Of a stretch of 64,000 nucleotides of DNA, positions 10,583 to 21,651 are shown one piece after another. Each line of letters begins with the position of its first letter. Position 1 is the first letter of the stretch. The notes under the pieces are model-generated. The model made no database searches and was not told where the DNA came from. It was given only the letters and a program-made list of their open reading frames with translations. The stretch covers positions 15,813,493 to 15,877,492 of the forward strand of contig CM019075.1 of the NCBI GenBank assembly GCA_009667805.1, read 5' to 3'. Source of the DNA: Leptobrachium leishanense. Taxonomy: Eukaryota > Chordata > Amphibia > Anura > Megophryidae. The translations under genes and the position numbers were made by a program.

Positions 10583-10900
10583 GGAAGCAGGAATCTCTGC
10601 GTCTGGTGGATGGAGGAAGTCATTGTGCCGGGAAGCTGGAGTTCCTCCATAGTGATATGTGGAGCAGAGTTGTGGATGATCGGTGGGACGTTAGTAAAGC
10701 CCACACTGTGTGCGCTCAGTTACATTGTGGAGATGCGACTGACGTGTTCAGAGATAAAGTGGTAAATCCGAGCAGTGACCATGTGACATGGAACCGCATC
10801 ATGTGTGAAATAAATCTAGCTGAATCCATTGAATGTTCTACAGCATCACAAAGTCCAGTAGCAACATATCCTGGCCCGGAAGTGGGCGTCATCTGCTCAG
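10583..10900 (+). CDS. SRCR receptor, SRCR domain exon 4 (lacks one disulfide pair)
   Basis: A 318-bp phase 1-1 exon beginning GKQESLRLVDGGSHC and ending VGVICSG. Only six cysteines remain. The second (normally WGTVC) is replaced by WSRVVDDRW, and the seventh (normally just before EDVGV) is replaced in TYPGPEVGV. In group B SRCR domains cysteines 2 and 7 pair with each other, so exactly one disulfide is lost and no unpaired cysteine remains. This pattern suggests a tolerated variant domain and not random decay. The acceptor CCTCCCAG is good. The donor CAG|GTTCTC (from 10901) is poor, so this exon may be skipped, which would keep frame. Confidence 0.8.
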
Positions 10901-11741
10901 GTTCTCACCTCCTACTACAACATTGTCATTTCAGTTTTTATTCTTAATTTTAAAATTGCTATTATTATATGGATGAATTCAAAAGCTTTTGCAATGATTA
11001 CAATGTAAAAACAGAATTTCAACCCATAAAATGGCAAACGACTGTGGAAAACATATGCAAGAGCTGTATGTGAGTGAGGGGCATTTCATCCTTAGAGTGC
11101 CATGCGTCTATCCCTTATGTGATTGGCAAAATATCTTAAAGCCATGTATGAGATGCATGGTCAACACTTTCCATAGAACCCACCACACCAGAGACCACCC
11201 CAGTGAACTTGCGTCACTGACAGACCCATCGTCCCACCCACTCTTACCTCCAGTCCCTTTTTGAGCATAAGGTCAAGATGGTCCCTGGTCAGTCCAACCA
11301 GCTATGTCTCGTTTGATCTCCACTGCTCCTTTTGATCTCCTCGTCCTATTGCAGTTTCAACTGGGGCTAAAACAAGCAGCAAAAATACTGTTCTGTACTG
11401 CTCCCTGCCATGTCTGACTGCAAAACATTCTGTCCTGGTAGGCACCATATCCCAATATACAATCTCCTTTATTTCTCTTTCAATGACTGTGCTGTGCCTA
11501 CCACAAGAGTTACTGACTTGTAGAAGTTATTTATTGATGTGATCTCAAAAATATGTCATAAAAATGATGCCCCAAAAGGGTCCATGTTATATCTCATTAT
11601 ATTGATCAGTTTTACTTCTGATCAGTAAACGAGTGGAGAATCTAAAAGATGTGTTTTTGATTGCATATTTTATTATTTATTGTTATTCCTATAAAGATAT
11701 TATCTATTTATCATCTATCTATTTTGCATGTTCTCCTGCAG
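10901..11741. other. Intron between SRCR exons 4 and 5
   Basis: No gene or clear repeat found. The short plus-strand frame at 11031-11264 has no recognisable domain and no splice support. The end of the intron has a long T-rich tract before the TTCTCCTGCAG acceptor. Confidence 0.4.
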
Positions 11742-12053
11742 AAAGCAGACAGCTGAGACTGGCTGCTGGTCCGGGCCAATGTGCCGGCAGAGTGGAGGTT
11801 TATCAACAGGGCGAATGGGGCACAGTCTGTGTTGATCACTGGGACCAGAAAGAAGCTGAGGTGGTTTGCAGACAGTTGGGTTGTGGGCATGCTGTCAGCG
11901 CCACCACATTGGTCCGTCATGGCCGGGAGAGTGGGAAGATCTGGCTGAATGATTTAAAATGCAAAGGAAGTGAAAGCACGTTATGGGAATGTAACTCCTC
12001 TGCACGGGGGCAACACGACTGTGGCCGTAAAGAAGCTGGAGTGATCTGTTCAG
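11742..12053 (+). CDS. SRCR receptor, SRCR domain exon 5
   Basis: A 312-bp phase 1-1 exon encoding ESRQLRLAAGPGQC and onward, 104 residues with all eight cysteines (GQC, TVC, VVC, LGC, LKC, WEC, HDC, VIC). QGEWGTVCVDHWD and VVCRQLGCG match the family consensus closely, as does GRKEAGVIC at the end. The acceptor is TTCTCCTGCAG and the donor GTACAG begins at 12054. Only 173 bp separate it from the next SRCR exon. It resembles exon 1 more than its neighbours. Confidence 0.92.
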
Positions 12054-12226
12054 GTACAGGACAATAAAGACACAAAGTCTCTAAAACTGGAACGTTCTAT
12101 ATGCTCCAGATCAGATTTCCGAGGAATAAAACTGATAGAAAAGTCTACGTAACACCAGGAAAATACAATAGTCTTGTCATCAATCTTAGAAACACTATTT
12201 TTCTAATGCTGAGATCCTTTTTGCAG

Positions 12227-12535
12227 AGTTCACAGATCTCCGTCTGGCGGGAGGAACTCACGCTTGTGAAGGACGTCTGGAAATCTATTACAACGGGACC
12301 TGGGGCTCCGTCTGTGAAAACCGCTTGGACTCTGACTCTGTCTCTGTTATCTGCAACCAACTGGGGTGTGGTCGCAATGGGAAAGTTATGGGTAGATTCG
12401 CATACGGCCGTGGAATTGAGCCATACTGGTTGGATGGCATTGAATGCAGGAAAAGTGCTCAGTCCCTCTGGCAATGCCCTTCATATTCCTGGTCTCAAAA
12501 ATCCTGCATGTACACGGAAATAGCTCAAATTAAGT
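12227..12535 (+). CDS. SRCR receptor, SRCR domain exon 6 (membrane-proximal)
   Basis: A 309-bp exon encoding EFTDLRLAGGTHAC through TEIAQIK, with seven cysteines complete in the exon (HAC, SVC, VIC, LGC, IEC, WQC, KSC). The exon ends with T, the first base of the eighth cysteine codon; the donor GTAAGA starts at 12536. The next exon (14295) begins GT, which completes TGT. This shows independently that exons 6 and 7 are spliced together. Reading on in the genome also gives TGT because the donor starts GT. An NGT sequon lies before WGSVC. The acceptor is CCTTTTTGCAG. Confidence 0.9.
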
Positions 12536-12587
12536 GTAAGAGCAATGTATTTATTCCCACATAACTACATGTGTATATTTTGTGTAT

Positions 12588-13025
12588 GGTTACATAGTTA
12601 CATAGTTACATAGTTATATAGGCTGAAAAAAGACATGCGTCCATCGGGTTCAGCCTCTCCCACATAACCTACTGCTGTTGATCCAAAAGAAGGCAAAAAA
12701 CCCAGTCTGAATCGCTCGCCAATATGCAACATACTGGGAAAAAATTCCTTCTTGACCCCAGAATGGCAGTCAGATTTCTCCTTGGATCAAGAAGCTTTTA
12801 CCCACATATTAAATATTATAACCCTTAATATTCTGTGTCTGCAGGAAGTCATCCAGTCGTTTTTTAAAAGTCTGTACAGACTCTGACCCAACCACCTCAA
12901 CAGGCAGAGAATTCCACAGCTTTATTGTTCTCACCGTAAAATAACCCTTCCTATGCTTTAAGCTAAATTTTCTTTCTTCCAGTCTAAATGGATGACCCCT
13001 TGTCCTATGTATGCATCTCTAAATT
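12588..13025 (-). repeat. Dispersed repeat, probably a LINE 3' end (CR1-like)
   Basis: It starts with a TTACATAG microsatellite. Read on the minus strand it has fragments of a protein-like tail with NSLP-type and VQTFK-type motifs around 12900, and the phrase ending ACTGGGTTTTTTGCCTTC. The same family appears in part at 23692-23756 and 23929-23985. The LINE assignment is tentative; that it is a high-copy dispersed repeat is well supported by the recurrence within this window. Confidence 0.55.
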
Positions 13026-13789
13026 TGTTTTCTCTTGTGTGGTACACAAATCCTGTAGAGGACATCAGCTACCAAGTATAAAGTAGATACGATATGAGAA
13101 TTAATTTATAAAGGAAATGGCAGTCATCAGTAAATATTTGTTGCCTTGCATAAACATAGAATTAAATATAATACAAAGAAATAGTGAGTTATGTATCAAA
13201 CCATAGAATACTTTTACAGACCAGTCTATTGCGGCACCCACATTCTGTTACTTTGTGTCATCGCACATTTTGCATTCAAGTTGATACCACAGTATCAAGT
13301 GTCCAATGGCCCATGTACATCAATTTGTTCAAAATCTATCAAGCCTTGTCAACTTGCACTGAGATATATTGAAGATATCATTGTTGGAGACTTTACATAC
13401 ACCAAGGTGTGAAGTTTAGGGTTTCAGTATATTTAAAGTTATTGATTAGAATGAAAGTTAGATTTAGAATAAGGTTTTTCTTCTAAGTAAATTTTCTGAC
13501 TTTCTTAATTGAGATAGTCAGGCCCAGAGTCGGGAGGAGATGCGTCGGTTTAGATTTTGGTGATCGCAAAGATGTAGTTTTAAGATATTTAGGAATAGAA
13601 CGATAGCTGAGTAAGATTTATTGTTGATGTTGTGTGGGAAAAGAAAGAAGTACAAAAATTAGAGTGAGGTGTAAAATAAACATAACATTTCAGTTAAAGC
13701 AATGTTTTTAGTCAGAGTTATTACCAGGATTAAGTTTAGAATTTGAATTGGATCACCTCTTGAACCCACCAAAAGCCGGGCCTGCCTTT

Positions 13790-14045
13790 ACTTTAACACT
13801 TCGTCTAATCTTAACTGTAGGTCTGAACCTAATTTCTAACCATAACCCTAAATTCTAGCCATAATCCGTCTTCTAAATCTAAACTTAATTCTGACCCTAA
13901 GCCTAGTTTCTAACACAATGCTTATTTCGGAGCCTCAAACTAAGCCTAATTCTAACCTTAACTAGATTCTGACTCTATCCCTAAATCAGGTCCTCACTAG
14001 AATTCTGACTATCAACCTAAACCTAATTCTAACCCTAACCCAATT
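13790..14045. repeat. Degenerate AACCCTAA-rich stretch
   Basis: Irregular tandem motifs such as AACCCTAAATTCTA, GACCCTAAGCCTA and CTAACCCTAACCC. They resemble vertebrate telomere repeat (CCCTAA) mixed with AATTCT. It looks like a decayed interstitial telomere-like or simple satellite tract in the intron before the transmembrane exon. Confidence 0.6.
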
Positions 14046-14294
14046 TACACTTTTTAATTAAACTAACTTTATATAAAATGAGTACTAAATTTACAAATTA
14101 ATTTTTTTCAAAGGAATAAGCAGAAAAGAGATCTATGTTATATTAACAAGTCAGGTATAACTGTAACCAGCGCTCTGATAAACTTCCCAGAGTCATCAAA
14201 GTCTATGGAGTTGGAATCTAGCCTGTAATATTTTGACTCGGGGGCCAAAAAGCTCCTTCTACATTTAACAGAATTTATTTTATTCCTCTTTCAG

Positions 14295-14423
14295 GTGAAA
14301 TCACCAAATTAACAACCACATCAGATATCTATCCTGTTGTGATAATTGTCACTTGTGTTGTTCTCATTGTGGCGGTCATTGCACTAGGGACGCTGGTAAA
14401 ATGCCTGCATGGCTGTAAGAAGG
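14295..14423 (+). CDS. SRCR receptor, transmembrane exon
   Basis: A 129-bp phase 1-1 exon. Its first two bases complete the last cysteine of SRCR domain 6. It then reads EITKLTTTSDIYP, a short Thr/Ser-rich stalk, followed by a hydrophobic run VVIIVTCVVLIVAVIALGTL (about 21-23 residues) and VKCLHGCKK. The Lys-rich end after the hydrophobic run fits a type I membrane protein with the SRCR domains outside. Cysteines in KCLHGC just inside the membrane could be palmitoylated; that is inference. The acceptor is CCTCTTTCAG and the donor GTAAGG. Confidence 0.9.
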
Positions 14424-14636
14424 GTAAGGGTTATTGTGAAAATGTAATTTTCTTTAACAAACTCTACCAGTGAAGCGTATATTCAAATTACACATTTTTG
14501 CCTGCTACACATATGTAGATTTCTATTACCCATGTTCTAAAAAAATATAAAATGTTGGTTCTCTATTCCATTAATATAAAATGTGGGTTCCTCCCTTAAA
14601 AGAAAACTCACTTTTTATGTAGAAGTGAGTCTATGA

Positions 14637-15533
14637 GGGTTATTCAAAGAGATTCGAAAAGTCACCGCAAGTTCGGTGACTTTTCGTTCTCTTCAATTCG
14701 GTTCTTTTTGCCGATCCAATTTCGGTGACCCTGCGGTGTATTCAGCAAGCACCACAGGGTCCCCGAATTGCAGGGAAAGGCTGCCGCAAACCTGACGAAA
14801 ACTAACCGCAAAACCCACCGAATGCACGCAGAAAAGCCACAAAAACATCTAGATTAACCTGCCGAAAACCAAGCCCGAGCAGGAGCCGAACGCAGCCGAA
14901 GCAGCTGAGACCGCAGACGAGGGAGGTGAATAAATTAGCAAAATAGTTTGTGTGAATCTGTGAAAATGAAACGCTGTTTGCAAAGAAACTACTGAGCGAA
15001 AATGTCTGAAATTTGCATATGAGGTCCAGGGAATGATAATAAAAAGGGCTGTTACAGAACAAATAAGTAAACTTAAAAAGAAATAAAAACAAATCGGACT
15101 TTTAAAAAAAAATTAAAAAATTCAGAAAAATGCTTAAAATATCCTAAAAAATCTATAAATAAAGAGACTTTTTACTGCATAATTTTATAATGAACGGTTT
15201 ATTAGATATTGAATTAAAACGGGAATATTTTTAACATTGAAGCCTATGGGATTCTCCTGAATTAACTTGCCGAATTAAACCACCGAATGACAGGGCATTT
15301 CGGGACCCTTTCACTGCTGGTTTGTGTTCTCTGAATAGCCGAAGCAGTGCATTTCATGGGGATTTCACTGCCCTCGAACAGGCACCGAACAGGCACCGTA
15401 TGTTCAGGCAATTCACCAGGATTTGGCGAATTGCCTGCTCTCTGGATAGCCGAATGGCCAGGAAAGGTAACCGAACGCTGATTTTCAGCGTTCGGTTACC
15501 TTTCTCAAGCAATTCGGAGCTCTTTGAATAACC
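14637..15533. mobile_element. GGGTTATTC MITE family, copy B
   Basis: It starts GGGTTATTCAAAGAG and ends CTCTTTGAATAACCC, about 0.9 kb. The inside has AAGTCACCGCAAGTTCGGTG near the left end and the family block with GAAGCCTATGGGATTC near 15240. A perfect 19-bp palindromic stretch around AACGCTGATTTTCAGCGTT lies at 15474-15492. No coding capacity. It lies in the intron between the transmembrane and first cytoplasmic exons. Confidence 0.8.
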
Positions 15534-15539
15534 CTGTGT

Positions 15540-17012
15540 GTGTGTATAGACTATTTTTTACTTTCCATAGTTCATTAAAACCATCTGAATCTGTCTTGGA
15601 GTAGGGCTCAACAAATATCCAAGTCATAACTGTTAAAAAAAAATATTTAAATCAAATCAATATTCCTATTCATATTTACCAAACAAGCGAGTTAAATCTC
15701 TGTTGCTGCTGTCGTTCCGTTTCATATATAAAGACTTATTTATCACAGCGGTACATTGGCCAACGGTAGAGCAAAGGAAAGGACAACCACACAAGATATA
15801 AAGTAGAATTGCTCTCAGCAAATTTCTGTTTATCAGGCTCTAAAATAGAACAAAAGGGTGTGTTACAACTGCCATGAAACAGATCACATCAGAGCTAAAA
15901 TGGCACGGACATTTGCCACGTCTGAGATAGGTAAACTTAACCACATATGGTTTACTTTTTAACTTTTGTATGTAACTGAAACATTCCTAAGCCGCCCAAA
16001 ATCACGTGTCATAGAAAGGGAAGGGGGAAGGGAGAACTTATACCTTAGGCCATCTATATTAGAACACGCATTTCAAACTAAATGGGGCATGTTAACTAAG
16101 GTATGTATTTGAATCACAATATTTATATATTCATACAAGAAATTAAAAGATAATTATTTTTACAATAACTTATGTATATTATTTTATAAATAAAGCATAC
16201 CTAATTTTGTATTATATCATAGCTTATTACTTGGGATTTTTTTAAAATAGAAATAGTATACTCCAATACAATATCTGAGTGGTAAATGTAATCATTTAAC
16301 ATAATTTGGGATACCTTAGGAGACATGATGGAGTTTAGTTAAGACCATATATTCTTTGAACATCGGTAGGTTCTAAAGGTATAATCTATAAACATGTATA
16401 ACCCATGATTCTCGAAACAAGCTTATGCCCATACAAAGAAAAGCACGAATGCCCTCTAGCTCCCCAGATGTTGACAATGACCAAAAGTTCCCAGAAATCT
16501 TTGAATGCAATAGATAGCTCATGAAGCATGGTAGTCATAGTTCAGCCAGAGTTTGAGGCACGCTCAGTTTACTCCCAGGATGGATTTGTGATGTCAAACA
16601 TTCACTCTCCATTGGGACAGGTGAGGAGTGCTGCCCCAAAAGAGGCATGTTGCCTTCTGTTCTAGAACAGACAGAAAGAAAAGTGAAGATTGCTTGTATT
16701 ATCAATTTATTTTAAAATACTGGAATGAATATCTGTGGACGTGATGAAAATACGTAGAGCTATAATATTATCTGTAATTAGGGGGAAAGAAGCCTTCTCC
16801 TAGATTGAAAAGAAATGTAAGTGGACAGGAATGTGATTACGGCTAAATCTTATTTTGCATATTGATTAATTAGCTGATTAGTGCAATTTTATCCTTGCTT
16901 TAGCTTCAGTTGTTTGATTTTCATACATGGACTAAATTATGTACTTATTCTAGCTATACTGTATTACATCACTATCCAGTGACACAAACTTATCTCTGGC
17001 TTTGTTTCTCAG
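15540..17012. other. Intron before cytoplasmic exon 1
   Basis: AT-rich sequence without a recognised gene or element. It ends in TTTGTTTCTCAG, the acceptor for the next exon. Confidence 0.4.
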
Positions 17013-17096
17013 GGAATGATCTTGACACGGGCCCTGAAATTATCTATGAAGAAATTGGAGCTCTCTGTGAGAGACCAGATGTCTGTAGAAGTGAAG
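17013..17096 (+). CDS. SRCR receptor, cytoplasmic exon with YEEI motif
   Basis: An 84-bp phase 1-1 exon encoding GNDLDTGPEIIYEEIGALC followed by ERPDVCRSE. The acceptor is TTTCTCAG and the donor GTAAAA. IIYEEI fits both the ITIM-type pattern (I/V/L/S-x-Y-x-x-I/L/V) and the pYEEI sequence preferred by Src-family SH2 domains. Tyrosine-containing tails are known in WC1, CD5 and CD6, which recruit kinases and adaptors. Signalling by this receptor is inferred from the motif alone. The next coding exon with a compatible phase is probably 24707. Confidence 0.8.
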
Positions 17097-17279
17097 GTAA
17101 AATAATAACTTTCAACCTGAAACAGTTAAATGCTGTAAAAATGTCAAACCTATATTCCACAGTTTGAGATTGGTTAATTATGCAAACGTTCCTGAGCAAT
17201 AATCAGAAATTCATTTTGAAGAACAATATATGAGCTGGGAATCAGCATAGATTTGTGAATTTAACTTCATTGTTTTTAT

Positions 17280-18720
17280 TGTTTTTTGTGAAGTGAGTTT
17301 AAGGTCAAAGAAGAGGGATGTCGACTCGATGACTTGGGCTTTGCTAGAGCATTGAGCATAGTTAATCCCCATAGATTACTGTTCAAAATGAGATTAGTTT
17401 GTAGAAATTGAACTGCTTCTCTTGGATTGAAAGCTACTTAAAAGCAGAGCTTTAGGAGTTTTCTTAAACCCTCGTTGCTACATTCTCCAATTCTGAGACC
17501 AAGGACCAAATGGAGACTCGGATGTCTTCTTTGTAGGCTCTTCTCAGCTCCATGAACATAATGGTAGCCTTTTTGGCTTGGAGGGACGTTGTTTACCAGG
17601 AATGTATCTAGTTGATATTCTCATGCTTTCCCAAGACCCTGTTAACCTGCAAAACACATCTTACTTTGCCTATAAAAAATCTCCAAACCTAGATTTTCTC
17701 TAACAACTGAACGTAGCACATTTATCGGCCATCTACGGGTTGGCACAGCAATAGAAAATGTATTAGTCTTCCCCCTGTGAAGTTAGGGTCAACCAAATGA
17801 GGGATATAAAAGGTTTTGTTAACCTAACAGCAGTTTCTAGAAACTCTGGCCAGATATCTGTTCACCCAAAGCCTCTTCATTATTGCACACTCCAAAGATT
17901 CCACCAGTGGACTCCTAGAATGAAGTGCAATCTTCTATGTGGCAACATATTCCCTAGAATGTGTTTATCAAATTCGGTGGTGCCATCTCTAATCGTGGAG
18001 TGTGTTGCATTGCTATCTCCATTGGTGGTATCTGGTCTTCAAGAATCAACTCTTCATGTAGATTTCTTAGAATGGTTTATAGATGGGAAAGGAAATCCCA
18101 CTTGTTGATGGCGCTAAACTCCAATCCCTTACTGACATGGAATATTTACAGAGATTTTAATTGGTCTTTGACACTCCCGAAGGTACGATCCAACTATTGG
18201 AATACTCATGAGTAACAGGAACAAAAAGACCTTACGCAAAATCTTAACCTATATGTTCTTGTTAGTCTTTGATTTGAATTTCTAACTTTGGCATATATCG
18301 TTGATATTATTAATTTCCTCACTCAGCGCTTTGAGTATGGTGAGATTTACTGGGAGATTAGTTCCTTACAACCCTTGATTTCTGTAACTTATGCTGCCTT
18401 GGAAGGAATTCCCATTTGGTCTGCTTTGTTTGGGGAGTTAGATTATATAGATCTCCAGAACCCCAATATAGGACTTAATTTAATTGGGCACAATAGTCGA
18501 AATCAGGAACCCCAACATAACTTTTTAAGGGATCTCAGTTTAGTGCTAACTCTTTTAAACTTATGGCCTTCTAATTCTTTCTTATTGCTCAAAAATGTTT
18601 GGATGAACTTACGGTATTGCTTTGTGCTCTCTTCTGTAAATGGGTCTTTTATGTTGTAGACTAAAACTACAAGTCAAGCATTTTATAACTTTTTCTTTCT
18701 TAGATTTTGAGATTTTTTTT
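17280..18720. other. Unrecognised stretch with broken open frames
   Basis: Two medium frames (17797-18108 and 18288-18659, plus strand) and several broken minus-strand frames suggest an old mobile-element fragment, but I recognise no domain or terminal repeat. It is not supported as a host gene. Confidence 0.25.
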
Positions 18721-21650
18721 TCTGTTTATTTTATGGCCATTACATTATATGTACGTCTCATGCCATATAGTTAATACACGCTGTATTGTTTTATTTATTA
18801 TCATTTCAGTTTAATATTCAAAATGTGGTGGCGACTGATCCAGTTCATTGTTCAAGATATTCTTTGTAATTTTTTTTATTGCTTGTTCTGGTGTTCTTCA
18901 TCCTCATTTCTCACTTCAACTGAATACCTGAATACTGAATTGTTCCCATCAAAGAATACCGTTACCTCCCAAGACCAGCTAAATGACTAGAACATACACT
19001 GGACTGATTATTTCTGATTGTTTATGTTTATACCTGCTGTTAATAGGCCATTTTAAGTGTTTTGATTCTGGAAAGTTTATTTTGTTGTTGTGGAAGAAGT
19101 AAAAGGAAGCCAAGCTTAATATTCGCCTCCGTGTCTTTAATGAAATGATGATTTCACACCATATAACAAGGGGCTCTGAGAAAAGATATTCATCAGTGGT
19201 TAGAATATAAAGAGTGTTTTTGTTCACTAGTTTATAAAAGGATGTGATGCAAAAGGAAATTACGCTGATAGGATGCTGATGCGTCCACAAGCATAGGCTG
19301 ATGATGTTTTAAGATATGAAAGGTGAGAATAATCAGATTTATTGACGTAAGGAGCTGAAGTTTCATGGAGGATATGATGGCAATACAAAAATATATCCAG
19401 GACCAGCACAACAAATTTTTGGTAACCTGTTCATTAACTGGGCTGGACAAAGGACAAGAGATCACCCACTGACAGGTGGTTTTACCTACAGCAACGGATT
19501 AGGGTTCTTTAATATGTTTAAAGATTTATTTAGTAGGTTTTTAAGGTTTGATAGGCATAAGAATTTTAAGCAATATTGACATTATTTGTAAAAATGTAAT
19601 GCCCTGTTATCCCAAAATGACTGTATAACGCGTCATAGGATCTAGGACTAAAACCACAATAGGGCAGTGAATGAATGCAATGCACAAAACTTACAAAGAA
19701 ACATATGGGCTGCTATTGGTTGGCGTCATCACTGCGTGCCTGAATGTGTGTGTATGCATTGACAGTTCCATAGCATCATTCTAGTGATATACAGTAGGTC
19801 TCCTTCTAAAGAATGGGTGAGAAAAGAGTTCTGCATCAAACATGATGAGGTAGGCCGCCATATTGGAAACAGCATCAATCCAAAGGGTGCAGTTTAGATT
19901 GTGGTGATGCAGAAGTAGAGGTAAGATACATGGGAATCGTAACAAGTTAAGTATTTTGGTAACAAGCTGCCGGGCAGAAAATCGATTTATTTTATTTTAA
20001 ATTCTGATTTCTGGCCCTTTTTACCAGAGAACTGGAGGATCTACCCATATGTCAATGTTACCGTAACACAATCAAAAATTAAAATGATGTAAGAATAAAT
20101 TCTTGCACATAAGTAAGTACACATAGTCCATTTCTTAAGGTAGCAAATCTTTTTTAGTGTAAATGATCCTCTGCCTGGTCTCATGAGCAGACGCCGGACT
20201 TAAATTTACACTGAGCTCCACTAATTAATTTCCTGGATTACAAAAAGACACCCAGAAAAAGCATTTCCTGGGGAAAAAACTACTAGACTGTCTGTAATGA
20301 ACAGAGACAAAAACCACACTAAACAGACAGAACAAAGAGGGTAAAGTGCAATCAAAGACATTCTGGTGGCTTTAGTGAATGATTGGTTGCGCGTTTCGCC
20401 TGGTGCAGTGACCTTTCTCAATCAAAAACCACATAAAGACAGATTCTAGACTCACGGCCTTCAGCAAGAAAATACCTGAAGGTTCAGTGACTGCAGTGAA
20501 TGGAAATTCAGCCGTCATACGTCACATGGATGCTTCCAGTCGTGAAATGACTATTACGTTCTAAATGTGAATCAGATTTTTAAAACATAAAAAAAATCAA
20601 GAACAGTATTTAGTTCCATGAGAATCGTACATATCAGTCAGAGTAAGAGATAAAAAAAAAACATACTTTTGGTTTGTGACTTTTATTAAAAATATATATA
20701 TTTTTAAAAAAAGGAGATTGACAGAGCTCAGGTGATAACATCGCGGAGCGGGCAGACAACTGAACATCTGCATCCTGCAAACGCCAGGCGATCAGCTCTG
20801 TGATATCTGTGATACATTTACTGCAAGCGCATTAATAACCACTTCCTGCACCACTGTAAGGGGAGGGAAAACGCACAACTTCAGATTAATTGCAGCTCCA
20901 CATCATCATAAAAAAATCATGAAAAATATATACCTCATACCTTTTATTTAAATACACTTAAAATTCGAAAGATAAACATACTAGAAAGTAAACATCTGAA
21001 AGAGTACTTTTTAATGAAAAATAAAAGAATTAAACAATTAATGAAAAATAAAAGAATAATTAAACAATTATTTAAAAATAAAATAATCTAAACACATAAG
21101 TTGTAAATTTATCTATGCACAGAATTGTTTTGCCCAACGTTTACGTAAAAGTTCTCTACACGTGATATTTTTCAAAAGATTTTTACTTATTATTTTTATT
21201 GCAACAACTTTTTTTGTAATTGTAACGTTATGTAACAAAAAATGAAGCTTCTCTATGATTATCAGTCCGTTGACAAATATAATTAAATAACAGCAAACAG
21301 GAAGGGAGGCGAGCAAAGTCAGGAAATCATCACCAAACACAAACTATAAAAAATATAGCCACCAATACAAAATGTGACTATTACTAGATTTCAGGGAAGA
21401 AGCAGAAATTCCCCTAAAGAATGAGCCTGCATCATATGTGAATTTAGTGAACGGGTCATATTTCCAAACCCCACATTTCGCATATGTTGGCATCTTAACG
21501 TAATTAAATTCTTAATAAAACAATTAACAATGTGCATGCTGGTAAATGGTTGGAGCCACAACAAGGGCTTCCATCAGGAGAGTGACAGCCTATGATATGT
21601 TCAGGGGCCCAGTAGCTTCTGGGATGCACTGACCCTTGCCAAACCCTGTG
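18720..21650. other. Long intron, no recognised gene apart from a candidate exon
   Basis: AT-rich. The part around 20220-20420 has GTTTCGCCTGGTGCAGTGAC, which resembles the GCGAAACGCG-type motif of dispersed amphibian repeats. Otherwise nothing supported except the weak exon candidate at 20028. Confidence 0.35.
20028..20092 (+). CDS. Candidate alternative last exon with YVNV motif
   Basis: After a good acceptor (GGCCCTTTTTACCAG, ending 20027) a phase-1 reading gives ENWRIYPYVNVTVTQ and stops at TAA (20090-20092). AATAAA lies just after the stop at about 20095. YVNV matches the pYxN pattern bound by the Grb2 SH2 domain. If spliced from 17096 it would give a short alternative tail. A donor-like GTAAGA at 20089 is also present but leaves phase 2, which does not fit the tail exon at 24707. 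The exon is short and could be chance. Confidence 0.3.
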
Positions 21651-21651
21651 T

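Noticed and set aside
12101..12523. 140-codon plus-strand frame overlapping SRCR exon 6
   Set aside because: Shadow frame; the SRCR signatures and cysteines are in the other frame with fitting splice sites.
17797..18659. Two frames as possible receptor exons
   Set aside because: No SRCR or tail motif, no convincing acceptor and donor pairs in phase 1.
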